DNA of 64,000 nucleotides from Fusarium oxysporum f. sp. lycopersici 4287. Its lineage: Eukaryota; Ascomycota; Sordariomycetes; Hypocreales; Nectriaceae. Positions 1-11,199 of the stretch are shown here, in pieces. The stretch is taken from the NCBI RefSeq assembly GCF_000149955.1, contig NC_030990.1:2276502-2340501 (forward strand), given 5' to 3'. Positions within the stretch are counted from its first letter, which is position 1. Each line of letters opens with the position of its first letter. The translations under genes and the position numbers were made by a program. Under the pieces are notes generated by a model. That model was not told the DNA's origin and did not search any database. It saw nothing but the letters and a program-made list of their open reading frames with translations.

Positions 1-1888
1 GAGTATTCGGTTCTCGTCTCTTGAGCCTAGAATTAAGAGTCTGGTGAAGCTGCGCGGCCCCCAGATTCTCTCATTCCTTTGTGTAACCGCCTTATTTAAT
101 AAGCACTGTAGATGCAATGTACGCACGTGTTCCCGACTCTACCGAACATGACTTGCGGCGTAGTCTTCGGTCGAATTCAGTTCGGGTTCCGTCCCTCTCT
201 CACGTTATGCCGTTCCCATATCAATCTCATCTGTCTCTGACTTTGTCTTTCTTTCTCTCGAATGCAACGCTCCGTTATGTCATGCTGCGTCTCTCGGCAC
301 GTACGGTTTCATGCAATCGTCATTGGTTGGGCCATCTGTGTTATCAAACACAACCCTGAATGCCCTCACCACAAGTCTCCTGACAACTGCGGCCCTTTTC
401 CGGATAGCGAGCAAAAAACAGGTGATGAAATCTATACTTTTCGGTGTTACTCAGATTGCACATTAGATCTCGTGTAGATCGCATGTTGATATTTGATCTG
501 GATGGTACGTCTGCCGCAGAGCCTCAACTCTCATTCAGCCCTTTGCTATATGAGTTGAAGCAATAGCCATGTTAGCCCTTGGTTACTGGAACTGGCTGCC
601 TAGTCTATTGTATCAGCGCGTTGCATTCCAACTAGCCCTTTACAGAGTTGCTGAGCCCTGAAGCTGTTTGTAACATCTCCTCGCATCTCCTGACATCCAT
701 ATCCTAACATCTCCGCTCAGACGTATTCTTGTTCTGTTATCGTGGATGACATACGAGTGCCGTGACTTTTCTTTCTCGTTTCTAGAATATCCTGACTCCG
801 CGGGCCGATTTTTCGATAACTGGGTCTTCATTGATAAGTACCCACCATGTTTGCCCTAGGTACTTTTCTGTCATGCTCAAGAAGCGGGTCTATTGTCCAT
901 GGCTGTTAATAGCAACCATGAGGAAAATAGAGGCGGTAAACAATTGTAGTCTCTATGCGTTTCCAATGTTTTAATACTATGGATAGGTGCCAAACATGCT
1001 GGTATACAGGGTTATACTTCACCACTGATTATTTGATACTATTTTTGCCTAGCCATGCCCAGACTCTTGCAAGGGGTGTTCAACATCGCGCCTTTTATTA
1101 TTAGGCTCTTGATACACGATCATGGAAAGATTGTTTCTAGGTTGTTTGAAGATCTCGTAGATCAGTGAAACGCGAACTTTCCTTCACATGGTGTTTTAAT
1201 TTAAGCTTGTTCGCCGCATGCTGTGTTACTATTGTTAGTCTCTTCGCTTTGCAAGGTTGCCCCTAAGTTTGTAAGTCAGGGTCTTCGGCTGATACATTTG
1301 TCGGACGATCAACAATGCAGTTACAACAAAGCTTGACCACGTGTACTATTTATTGTACTCGAAACGCCAAAAAAGCCTCGCTATTCACCGTTTCACCCAG
1401 TGGCTCAGAGTCTTGGCCGGCCAGTCACTCGGCTCGGCTCGGACTTGAACTCGCAACGGTGGCGTCTCTACTGATTGAACCGTTCAGACAGCATGAGACC
1501 GTTCGGCGCCATGGTTGCAATGCTGTCTATGCAGCGACGCCAGTTCATCACTTCAATTCGTCCAGGATACAGGGTGCGATATGGTTCCTATGAAGCATCA
1601 CAGGATGAAGCTGGCGACTTACACCGAATGACTCAACCGGCGGCTTACTACCAGGCATAATACCATCAGGAAAGACTACAGGCTTCAATATTCAGACAGC
1701 TCCTTCAGCTTCCAAATCATTCCGTAAAATTCCAATAGCTAGCATACAGCAAGAAGAATTAATATGTAAATATGTGACCTCCCACAGTGAAAGATTGTGA
1801 TGGAAATCAATTACGTCACGGAACCAACTACCTATTCTCTGCATCGACTGTGGCACTTAACTACAGTCAATACAACACACAAACTGCA
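1..1888. other. Intergenic left flank
   Basis: No open frame here has a recognisable domain or a believable intron-exon structure; the longest frames are about 90 codons and of low complexity. The stretch is moderately AT-rich from about 840 to 1310. It ends with the upstream region of the HNH gene. A short segment near 1430-1480 faintly resembles part of a tRNA on the minus strand but lacks an anticodon arm (see rejected items). Confidence 0.6.
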
Positions 1889-2671
1889 ATGTCGACCACC
1901 AACAACAACCCTGAAAACTACGCCCTCTTTCGAGACTGTTTGTCCACTACTCTCCTTCAGCCCGCTTCTTCGGCCCCGGACCCGCCCAAGCGCCGTCGGC
2001 GTGGTAAGAACACCGGTGCTCCGCATGTTACATCCACCCCGGCCCCGGACCCGGAGAAGGATGCCGAGGAACTTGCTGAATTCGTCGACTATCTCGCTAC
2101 TGAGATCTTTGACAACCTCCCAGAGGAGCTGCAAGATCTCGAGTATCGGACATGGCGAGAGGACGAAGCGTTACAGGAGCAGTACTCTCTCCCACTCACT
2201 AAAGACAGCCTTTTGTTGTTCAACCTACCACCGTCTGTCATCGAGACCCTCACAACTTACAACCTTATCTCTGCCGATCCCTATGTTGAATCACATCTCC
2301 CGTCCTCCCCAGAGTCATTCCTCCTTCCCATTCTCACCTCGTACATAACTCCTCTCATCGAGCCACCTCCTGCCACACGTTCAACTCGGGCTGACGCGTG
2401 TGAGCTATGTGCCCGATCCTGGGTTCCTCTGTCCTACCATCACCTCATCCCGCGGTTCGTGCATGAAAAGGCCGTTAAGCGAGGATGGCACCGTAAAGAA
2501 GATCTGCAGAACGTGGCGTGGCTGTGTGGTGCCTGTCATCGCTTTGTTCATCACTTCAAAACGCACGAGGAGCTGGCACGGGACTACTACACTGTTGAGC
2601 TGTTGCTGGATGAGGACGAGGTTCAAAGATGGGCTAGCTGGGTTGGTAGGTTGAGATGGAAAGGAAGGTAG
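1889..2671 (+). CDS. HNH endonuclease-domain protein
   Basis: This is a single-exon gene of 260 residues. The frame stays open 34 codons further upstream, but the ATG at 1889 is chosen because the sequence before it is not protein-like and the sequence after it begins a typical Ser/Asn/Pro-rich fungal N-terminus. A basic cluster (KRRRRGK, about residues 32-38) may be a nuclear localisation signal. The C-terminal third carries an HNH-type zinc and nuclease core: a CELC pair, then an HHLIPR strand, then a conserved Asn before VAWLC, then a second Cys pair (CGAC) followed by HRFVHH. In HNH enzymes such His/Asn/His residues bind a metal and cut DNA. Solitary fungal proteins of this kind are uncharacterised, so a nuclease activity is inferred from the motif only. 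No neighbouring modification or repair gene gives a hint of role. It is convergent with the downstream G-patch gene. Confidence 0.75.
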   Translation: MSTTNNNPENYALFRDCLSTTLLQPASSAPDPPKRRRRGKNTGAPHVTSTPAPDPEKDAEELAEFVDYLATEIFDNLPEELQDLEYRTWREDEALQEQYSLPLTKDSLLLFNLPPSVIETLTTYNLISADPYVESHLPSSPESFLLPILTSYITPLIEPPPATRSTRADACELCARSWVPLSYHHLIPRFVHEKAVKRGWHRKEDLQNVAWLCGACHRFVHHFKTHEELARDYYTVELLLDEDEVQRWASWVGRLRWKGR

Positions 2672-3343
2672 TTCCAAGCAGTGACTTTCACGAGTAACGA
2701 AAAGAAGGGATCATTGCATCATACAAAGCGTTCTAAGATAGTGATATTTCATGAATTTTATGGACTTGTTGAATATTTATTGGAGCATAGTATCAATTCT
2801 GAACCTTTATTGCCTTGTGCTGAGCAGCTTTACCTTAAAGCTTACGACCATAGTAACCCATAGACGATATCTTGTGCAACTACATGAAACTTATGAGCAT
2901 GTCTAAAGATGGATCCAAAGCTGTTATAGACTATACCGGCATACATTGGTCTTGTACTCACATCCTTCTATCATGACCCACCAAATATCTACTCATTATC
3001 TGCTTATCTGTTGAGACGCCATGGCAATGGTTGAGGAACTGTGGTTGAGTGAGATAAGAATTGAGAAATTTCTGTTGAGGCGTTTCTGTGGTGACAACTC
3101 ATTGAGTCCAGGCCAGATATGCAACCTGAATCTAACATGGTCTCATAATGCAACGAGGAAGACAAAAAAGGTTGCCTTAGGCAAGCAATACGTCTTCCAT
3201 CTAGGCGTGAGGATATTGCTGAAAGCAGCCTTTGTGATGAACAATGATGTCTTGAAGCTTTCCTATTGTGTTAATATCGGTTAAAACAGCACGAGGTGTC
3301 TATCTATTTCTCATAAAATAGTCATGACACGGCATTGTCACAG
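2672..3343. other. Convergent intergenic region
   Basis: The 3' flanks of the HNH gene (+) and the G-patch gene (-) meet here. The stretch is AT-rich and holds only short frames. An 87-codon frame at 3021-3284 has no domain signal and is taken as chance. Confidence 0.6.
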
Positions 3344-4345
3344 TTAATCATGATCCTCCTCGATCAAACCTGGACAACCCTCCATCTCAGCATCAGGATA
3401 GGCCATTTTGCACCAGAAACAATACTGGTGCTTCTCTCTCAGATACTCCAACACGCTCTTCAACCGCTCCCCAATCTCGAGCTCATTGAACTGGTCCAGC
3501 TCCTTGTCTTCTTCGTCGAGATCTTCAGCCGTAGCATACACCGTATGTCCCTTCCCCAATGCCCTCTTGTCGTCTGCATCTTCCTGGTCGTCTTCGTATG
3601 TTGGTAGTCGCGATAGTGATTGCTCAAGATCGTAGCGCATACGTCGGTCGCGTTCTACTTCTTCTCTGTGTCTGACTAGACCGCGATAAACAATTGGTAT
3701 TGACTTGAGAGGGCGGGATGATATCGGTCTTGACTTTTCCTTTTCATCTTTAGAATCTGGTAGTGAAGCACCAGGGCCATAAACTTCTGTCTTCTCATCG
3801 TCCATCCTCTCTGCCGTGCGCTGGGCTGCAAAGAACTGCTTCTCAAGCCTTGCATCCTCGCGCTCTTTTCTCACACGCTCGCGATACTCGTCTGGGTCCA
3901 TTTTAACAGCTTTCATGTCCCTCTCTTCAGCTGCTTCTCTGACTTTGCGCTTCTTTTCATTATCCAACCCAATACCTCCACGGTCGTCCTTCACGCTGAC
4001 CTTGATAGGCTCTGTGCGCCCGGGAGCAGCTCCATCTTCTGTCTTTTTTCCTAGCCCACCGCCTGTAAACCCCATCTTGGCCATCATGGCGAGTCCTTTG
4101 CTCTTTTTCGCCTTGGCATCGTCAAGCATTGAGGTTGAGAGAGCCTTCTCACGTGCGGCTGCTCCTTCCTCTGCGATTTGCTCTTTTGACTTGATGATAC
4201 CACGTGCGCGCGATTCACGCTTCAATCGTTGTGTACGCTGTATGGATGTCTCTTTTACAGGTGTTGGGTCGTCAAAGGACATGTTCATGTAATCATCCTC
4301 CTCTTCATCTTGTGCCCCTACGCCGTTCTTGTGTTCAGTGCTCAT
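3344..4345 (-). CDS. G-patch / DUF4187 protein, GPATCH11-like
   Basis: This intronless gene encodes 333 residues when started at the ATG at 4345. Thirty-eight further codons are open upstream but look like translated 5' leader. The order is: an acidic N-terminus; a G-patch at about residues 82-127 with the glycine pattern MGFTGGGLGKK and DRGGIG; a long charged helical middle; and a C-terminal DUF4187 module with CFWC, then CPGLIEEDHD at the very end. That combination is the hallmark of the GPATCH11 (CCDC75) family. G-patch proteins usually activate DEAH helicases in splicing or ribosome assembly; the human relative has been linked to kinetochores and splicing. The function here is inferred. 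It lies in tandem with, and downstream of, NOP14 on the same strand. Confidence 0.85.
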   Translation of the reverse strand: MSTEHKNGVGAQDEEEDDYMNMSFDDPTPVKETSIQRTQRLKRESRARGIIKSKEQIAEEGAAAREKALSTSMLDDAKAKKSKGLAMMAKMGFTGGGLGKKTEDGAAPGRTEPIKVSVKDDRGGIGLDNEKKRKVREAAEERDMKAVKMDPDEYRERVRKEREDARLEKQFFAAQRTAERMDDEKTEVYGPGASLPDSKDEKEKSRPISSRPLKSIPIVYRGLVRHREEVERDRRMRYDLEQSLSRLPTYEDDQEDADDKRALGKGHTVYATAEDLDEEDKELDQFNELEIGERLKSVLEYLREKHQYCFWCKMAYPDAEMEGCPGLIEEDHD

Positions 4346-5031
4346 ACTTCTTGTTTGTGTATTTGTGGACGGTTTGCTTTGCAGTTGATAGGAGCGAGGT
4401 TGAGGCGTAGTAATGTTCTGATACTGCAAGATTTGACGGCGATAATGAAAGCGGTTCAAAGGACAAAACAGTAGGCTCCACTAATTTTTATTAGTGCTTG
4501 AAGGGCTTCAGAGAGGAAGAAAACTCCGGACCTCTATGCTAAGTCATAAAAGCTTTAGGGAAATCTAACATGGGTTTAGATGGCCTCTAGAATGAATGTT
4601 TTTGTTATTCAGGGTAAAGGCTCCAAGATTTCTTGCCTCCCCCAGAAGGCATTCACCTCAGGTACGCGTCTGCACTTGGTGTATTTCTATCTATCCTGCT
4701 ACCGCTACCTGGCGTTGAAAAGTATCCGTCAGGTTTAGACACTATCAAAACAATAGATATTTGACTTCTCGGGCTATTTACTGATCGGTTTACTCAGGGC
4801 CCATGCTGGTACAATTATCTTTGCCGTATTGTAACGTCTGACCCATTTTGAACGAGTTCTCCGAACTTCAGGACTCCACAAATTATTTATAAACAAGCAG
4901 TTGCAGAGCTTATAGAACCAGTGATAAGCCGCCGTCAACAATAACACCACACTTTTCAACAGCACATATTAAATGGACATACGAAAACATGTATTGGTAT
5001 CCTGAGCCTATACCTACGCCATTGAATCCAT
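4346..5031. other. Intergenic: promoter of G-patch gene, 3' flank of NOP14
   Basis: This spacer lies between two minus-strand genes. No domain-bearing frame or RNA gene is visible. Confidence 0.6.
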
Positions 5032-7885
5032 TTACCTGTTCTTGGCCCTCTTTCTTGCAGACTTCTCTCGCTCGTATGCATTCGCCTCGCGACCCTCCTC
5101 GCTTTGAATCTCGGCAACGAGACGCTTGTACTTCTTCTCGTACGCCTCGTCCTTTGCCTTCTTGATCCGTAACTTCTCGCGTGCCATGAAGTTGGCGTCC
5201 TTGCGCAGCTCCCGAAGAGCACCCTTGCGTTCCTTCTTGTGCTCCTTCTTGAGCTTGGCCAACTCTGCTCGCTCGCGATCGGGGTCGTAGTGCTTATCAG
5301 GATCGAATGTTTCCTCGAACTTGGGTACATAGGTTTTGATTGCCAGGGGGCGATGATGATGCAGCTCAACATTGCGGCGAGATAGTTGCGCAACCTTAAG
5401 CATGCGGTCGAATTTGACCTGCAACTTCTCGATTCTTTCATTGAGAGCAGTGGGTAATTGTGACCTGCAAGTCTTGCTGCCGAGGTGTTTGAGTACGCTC
5501 GCAGCCTGTCCAAAGGTCTCGAGGAATGCACTCTTCCCAGTCCACGTATCTGCTGCAGCTTCTATAACTTGTGCTGTGGTATCGAGGATAGCGATCTTGC
5601 GGGCTATCGTTTCAGTCTTTTTGGCTTCTTGTTCGATGCAGTCTGAGAAGTTGAGTCTCCGTAACTCTGACTCAGCCGCAGCTTCTGTGCGGACGCCCTC
5701 AAGAGCGTTGTGAAGAGGAAAATTCCCGACCTTCTTGGAAGTGGCAACAGGGGCCAGAGCCAAGAGTGTATTCAGAGAGAAGTTAATAACTTCGGGCACG
5801 TAGCGCTTGGCAAGTTTCTGGTAGCTGACAGCAAGAATACAGAGATATGTACCAATAGCATAATGTGCCAGGTTTTGTGGTACTCTTTGGCCAAGGTATC
5901 GAGCGATTGTCAACACAGCAGGAGTGACGACTTGATGGAAGTGATCGGAAGTAGGGAATATGGTGCCAACTGCAGAAAGGAAAACCAGGTCTCCGGTTCC
6001 TAGTGCCAAGGGTCGAGACTCGCCCATCTCCTCAAGATTCTTGCGGAACTGCTTGCTAATTTCGATAGGAAACATCTTTGCGAGAGAGTGGATGTGTCGA
6101 ACAATGCTTTCAAGCACCGTAAAAGGGGCAGAAGTGGCAGGGTCCCAGGGCAGACCGATGTAGTCAACTAAAGCAGTTGCAAAGTTGCCAAGCTTCTCCT
6201 TGTTCATACCGCTGAGCTTGGGATGATAGAGGGCACGAATCCTCTGGACAATTGTAGGGAAGGTCTTGGCTGGGTATGGCGCCAAAGTGACTTGCAACTC
6301 GTCACAAGTTTGAGGGCATTCAAAGGTGTAGGGGAGGCCTTGCTCGTCACCCTTCTGAATCGCCGAGGCTTTTGTTGTCGAGTCGGCATCGAAAACAGGA
6401 TTTCGGCTCTCTTCCTCATTAAGCAGGCCTTTGGTAAAGTCATCCTCCTCATCCTCAGCTTCCTCATCAGACCCATCCTCCATGTCTGATTCATCCTCAC
6501 TGTCGAGTGCCAGGTCCGAGCCGCTAGCCACAAGATCATCGTCGATGACGAAATCATCTTCATCGTCAAAGCCAAGCTCAGTAGCAGTAGGACGAGCTCG
6601 GATACCGCTGCCCAAGCCAAAGTCCTCTTCATCGTCCAGGTCCATAGCATCAAGCTCAGGCTTCTTGCCCTTGTTGCTGGCTTCTTCATCCTCACTGTCA
6701 CTGACTGACTCTCCTCTCATGCGCTTCTGGCGTTTGTCTTCGAGCTCCTTGAGTCTTGTAGACTCTTCTTCAGCCTTCTCCTCCTCAGTCTTGGTGCGGT
6801 CGGCAGGTTGTGCCCTCTTGTCCTGAGCTAATTTCTTTACTTGAAGATCAAAGTTCTTCTCGAAAGCGTCTCGGTCAACTCCAGCGATGGTGGGTTTTGC
6901 AGCTCCCTCGTTCTGATGTTTAGCGCCTGGTCGGCTGTGGTGCAGCATGTACTGGATGTTTTGCAACTCCTTGTCCAGTTTCTCTCGGAGCTCTTCATCC
7001 TCCTCCTTCGCAGCTTGTCGCTCGTACTTGTAGTGTTTGGACTTGGCGATAACTTCCTCCATCACCTCCTTCTTCGTCTTTTTTCGTTCCGGTTCATCAT
7101 CTTCGCCATCACTACCCTGGGCTGCTATTGCACGAATACGCTTCAATCTCTGCTGTTCACGCACTGAGCCATCACTGTCATAATCCTCTTCGAGATCATC
7201 TTCTTTGAAATCGTCCATATCGTCAAAAGAAAGAGACTTGCCCATGTGGGTCAAGCCTTCTGAAGCATCGTCGTCTTCCAAGTCAAACATTGAGTTCTTC
7301 TTGTGACTTCTCTGTTTCTCTCGGGCAAATCGCTCAAGCATCTTGTCTTCGGGGGCCATTGTGGGATCGTTTTCACCGAATCGACGATCGAGAATTCCAC
7401 CAACCTTGTTGCGGCGTTGCATCTCGACCAGAAGGGTTTGCCGGCGCTTTATGAATGTTAGTTGATTCTTCATGGAAACCTGATTGTGATTATATCGAGG
7501 TCGACATGGATTTCAACAATAGGCATTTATGTGAACAGATCGTGTCACCTCCAATGCCCTGATGGCGCCTCACGAATAGAATGTTGGAACTTACCCTCTC
7601 CTCGCTGGCTGCTTTGGCCTGGCCCGGACGACCCTTGATGCTGCCAGCAGTCAACGTAGGCCGGTTACTCGTAACTTCGAATTTTGGGCCCTTGGCATGC
7701 TTAAGATCGAAGGGATTGAATTGTTCGCGAATCCCCTCCAAGACCACTCCTCGCTGAAGTCGTTTATCATTTCGAGAGCGCTCATCCTGAGCATTGCGCC
7801 GTTTCTGCTTCTTCGATTGCTGAGGGCCGACAATTCCTTGCTCTTTGAGAGACGCCTTGAGGCGTTTGAGCTGGGAGCCGGCCAT
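5032..7885 (-). CDS. NOP14: Nucleolar protein NOP14 (SSU processome)
   Basis: There are two exons. Exon 1 is 7595-7885 (97 codons, phase 0) and ends at a GTAAGT donor at 7594. Exon 2 runs to 5032. The best acceptor leaves exon 2 at 7446-5032: it follows a CTAAC branch site, uses an AAG, and joins EER to RRQTLLVEMQ as in the family, giving 901 aa. A CAG acceptor at 7480 would also stay in frame and add 11 residues. The N-terminus carries the NOP14 signature NPFDLKHAKGPKFEV and the DRRFGENDPTM stretch. The centre is highly acidic with many DDED runs. A helical-repeat region follows, and the C-terminus is strongly basic (KRAKNR). NOP14 is needed for 18S rRNA maturation and 40S assembly in the nucleolus. 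It is divergent from the next gene at 8148. Confidence 0.93.
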
Positions 7886-8147
7886 TGCGACTGATAATGC
7901 TGTTGATGCGAAAGCTGCGCTGGTAGTAGCAACTTTCAGTTTTTTGGGGATGGAAAAAAAGTCTTATCGCTATCAAGCTTCATGTGGGGCCCGCATGCGA
8001 AACTACGGGTAGTCTAACCTTATTTGGATATAGTAAAGCGGTAAGCTATGGCAGAATACCTTACGTCAGGAGTCCTGGGACAGTTATGAAGAACACATTT
8101 ACCAATATTTTAGTAAAGCATGAACTCAATCAACAGATTCAACCAAG
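7886..8147. promoter_or_regulatory. Divergent promoter between NOP14 and the 8148 gene
   Basis: A spacer of only 262 bp separates the start codons of two oppositely oriented genes, so both promoters must lie inside it. No specific factor site is claimed. Confidence 0.4.
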
Positions 8148-9190
8148 ATGGGATGGGCTGATAGCCTCCTAAGCTTTGCTCGGGATGAGAGGGTTGTTCT
8201 TGTCACCTTAGGCTTCGCCACTTTTGGTGTAGTGAGTACTGTCTTCACTGCCCTCACCATCATAAGAGACGACAACGAAATCCTGCCACCACAGCCAAAG
8301 ACACAATACATCACTCAAGATACGGAAGACTCGTTGGAACTCGAAACGCTTGAGAAGCTATTAGATCACCCGAATTATTCTATACGAGAAGTCGCGATCA
8401 AGATTCTTTGCGATCGGGCCGTGAACGATTCCGAGACAACTCACATATTGCTATTCGGCATCACTCGACCAGATTATGATGAGAGGATGCGGTGTCTTCG
8501 GGCTTTGGCCCTGCTTACCGGACAGACTATCGGTGAGTTTTTCAAATGAAATCATAAGATATAACTGACACTTCAGGGCTGGATGGACTTTCAAAGTTGA
8601 ACAATCCCAGAGCCTACTCGGCTCTTGTCCGTTCTCTGGAGCTGAGCCTGGATGATACCGAGCGACCGAGTCTCACTGATAGCCATTGGGATGAGTATTA
8701 CCTTCGCGACATGGCCGAGAGGTTCTGCTTAATGTTCATCCTGGAGCTCGCCAATAAGTATGGTGCCAGTATGCTAGTTAAGGCACGCTTTGTCGAAAAG
8801 TGGTTAGCAAAGCAAGAATGGGGCGATACCCCGGAAGAAAGACGCCAAAGCTTCAGGGATTACATGGCACTCAAGACAAATAGGATCGTCGAGATTGTCG
8901 ATCGAATCAAGGAATCAAGACGAGGCCTCAGGGCTCTGGAAAGGGCAGGGCTCATGGACAAAGAGAATTCCAGAAGGAGAATTCGTGAACTCCCAGACCT
9001 GATTATGGAGATCGAGGAGGAGGCGGGAAACTTACCACTTGTCGAACAGCAAGTGACGCGAACCAGAGAACATTCAGCCGAAGAGCAAAGGCTACGACGG
9101 CAACATCGAGAAGCGATGGTTCTTAACGATGGAACTCGGCCACTAGCGCGCGAGGATATTATCGAGAGAGAACATACATCTCCTGCATAG
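8148..9190 (+). CDS. Conserved membrane-anchored helical protein of unknown function
   Basis: There are two exons, 8148-8532 and 8577-9190, separated by a 44-bp intron with a GTGAGT donor and CTTCAG acceptor. The join is phase 1 and yields 332 aa. A single hydrophobic segment at about residues 16-40 follows a short polar N-terminus and should anchor the protein in a membrane. After it comes an ARM/HEAT-like helical stretch (about residues 60-130, with alternating Leu and a LDHPNYSIREVAIKIL helix). A long charged, probably coiled-coil, helix fills the C-terminal 150 residues. Similar fungal proteins have been loosely labelled cytoskeleton-associated, which I cannot confirm. No enzyme motif is visible. 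The role is unknown. Confidence 0.7.
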
Positions 9191-9659
9191 GTTTAGTGAG
9201 GAAATGATACCCAGTATTAATACTACTACAAGACGTTTGAGCAAAGCATCTATGTCATTGAGTAACTGATGAGCCACGCTACGGCTGTCGACTACACATC
9301 TACATCTTTCTTCAAGCGAGTTGGGGGTTATACCCTTCTACTACCTAACAGGTACTCTGCCTGTCTTAAAACGACAAGATGTTGCCTTACGTCACATAAA
9401 TCGCTGCATTGAAGAAATATAAGAATTTTGCAAACAAAGGCTCCAACTTCCCTGCCTGGTCTATGTACCTTTTCTGTTTCTCAGTCCTTGTCGTATCTTT
9501 ACAGTTCTTTTTTCACCTATCTACGACTGAGGCTAGGGAAAAGAAGCAAATAAGTATTCATATCATCTTCATCCCCTCTTCTAGTGTACTTGCAGGCCCA
9601 GCCTGCTCTCCAGTCTGTCCAAACCTCTGTTCAGAAGCAGTCTCAAGAGCCTCCCCAAT
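9191..9659. other. Convergent intergenic region
   Basis: This holds the 3' flanks of the 8148 gene (+) and the downstream amidoligase-like relic (-). No gene is seen. Confidence 0.5.
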
Positions 9660-11199
9660 TTAATCATAAAAAGAAAAGCAAGCCTTCTCGGACAGTAGTT
9701 TTGCAAAGTCGTCTGGATCTGTTGAAGATTCAGATTCGTTGAGGGTCGCCGCTTTCTGGATCGTGCAAGGCAATTTCATCTCTCTAGTACACAGCTCGTC
9801 TCGTAAGGCATCAATGTACCCATTATCGAGGGGAGGCAGAATCTCATTGTTATCAGCTGGCCTGCGAGCCAGTTGCTGTGCATCGAGAGGCAAATTCGAC
9901 ATAATTTCGATTCGATTGATCCAAAAGCCATGATCATCACCCTTGCCTAAGGATACCAAAAAGACTCTCAGCACGTTCGGATCCATCTTACCCAATACTG
10001 GGCACTGCAGTATCGCGGGTACAAAATTCTGCCATGCTTGTGGTGAAGCTAGATCAGCAAACTGGAATAGAGAAACCATCAACTGACTCCACCGAAGAAT
10101 CAGCTCAGGATCCAGAGCACCTTCGAGGTAGCGGAACTCAACAGTTCCTCTACATTTATCTTCAGAGCCTTCATCAAACTCATCAAAGGAGTAGCACTTG
10201 GAAAGTCCTAAGCAAGACTTTGAGCCCATACTAGGAGTTATAAACAGCTTGAGCCGTTGTAGAGTTTCGGCTGTCCATAGCTTCTTCATAATCCCCAAGG
10301 TACGGCAGTCAACGACCTTGTCGACGGGGATGTACTGTTCGAAGTCAGCTGGAACATTCCTTTCCGGCCACTGTCGGTATATATAGGTTCCAGTAATGAT
10401 GCTAGACTCGGTGCGTATCTTGACTTCCTTCTTCCAGGACAACAAAGGCGGTAAACAATGTTCTCTACCAAATACATGAGGACAGAAACCTTACGCACGA
10501 GGTGTAACAGTATGGGCCCAGTGACTTTGCTAACATGGATGTGGAAGCCACATGATTTGCCCACTGTCAATCTGAAGTTGTTTCGCAGGATGGAGACCAT
10601 ATCCAGTACCTCTTCCCAGCACTCGGGCGTATCTCTGAGAACGCTACTGACAATCTCCAAACCATTCAGCTGCTTGTACCCCGCCCACTCAGACATTCGG
10701 CGCAGCGATACATCGGTTCCAATGTTCCACGTCTGATATCGGGGATCGATATCGTCAACAGGCACCATCCCGTGGCTGAGGAGCTTCTCTCCCAGAACTA
10801 CTGGTCGAAATACTCGTCCAACATCAGAGTCAACGGCCCTTGAGAACTGATGATTTCTTTCATTAAAGTAACTCTGTTGGAGAATTGCTCGGCACGGCTG
10901 AGTTCCCTGCCATCATCGGGATGAGGATCGGGCCGGCCCTCATGCGGTAGCAAGACTGGCATGTACAATTCGAGCTCGATACCAAAAGAGTAGTTCTCGT
11001 TTCTTACATACTTTTGTAAATCTTCCCCTCTGTCGATTAGGAGACTAGATTCTTCAAAATGCGATGCACGTTGATGTCTCGAAGACAAAATTGGAATCGC
11101 AATGAGCTCCTCAGGGGGCGCAGCACTTGCGATGGGATGCCAATATCTCAGATCTGGCACTTTGAGATGTTTTGGTTGTGATTGGAAGCATTTGGACAA
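9660..11199 (-). pseudogene. Amidoligase-like gene, downstream copy, reading frame interrupted
   Basis: Three consecutive minus-strand frames together give one amidoligase-type (PF12224-like) protein. The first, 11199-10798, has FGIELELYMPVL, the acidic ELE motif. The second, 10768-10286, is open further upstream to about 10858 and has WNIGTDVSL, LEIVSSVL and GKSCGFHIHV, the His-x-His motif. The third, 10445-9660, has TVEFRYLEG followed by LDPELILRW. These are the conserved motifs of the glutamine-synthetase-like COOH-NH2 ligase fold, which is thought to form amide bonds on small molecules or peptides. The frame changes twice, near 10800-10860 and near 10340-10440, and I found no good GT-AG intron that explains either change without deleting conserved sequence. 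It is therefore called a pseudogene. An unusual intron set or sequence errors remain possible. It follows directly behind a second, more degraded copy. Confidence 0.6.

Noticed and set aside
1430..1480. tRNA-like segment on the minus strand (GAGTTCAAGTCC box and a D-arm-like stretch)
   Set aside because: The distance between the two boxes leaves no room for an anticodon arm and the acceptor stem does not pair, so it is at most a degenerate fragment.
4346..4459. 38-codon N-terminal extension of the G-patch gene
   Set aside because: It is not protein-like, and the start at 4345 gives the expected acidic N-terminus.
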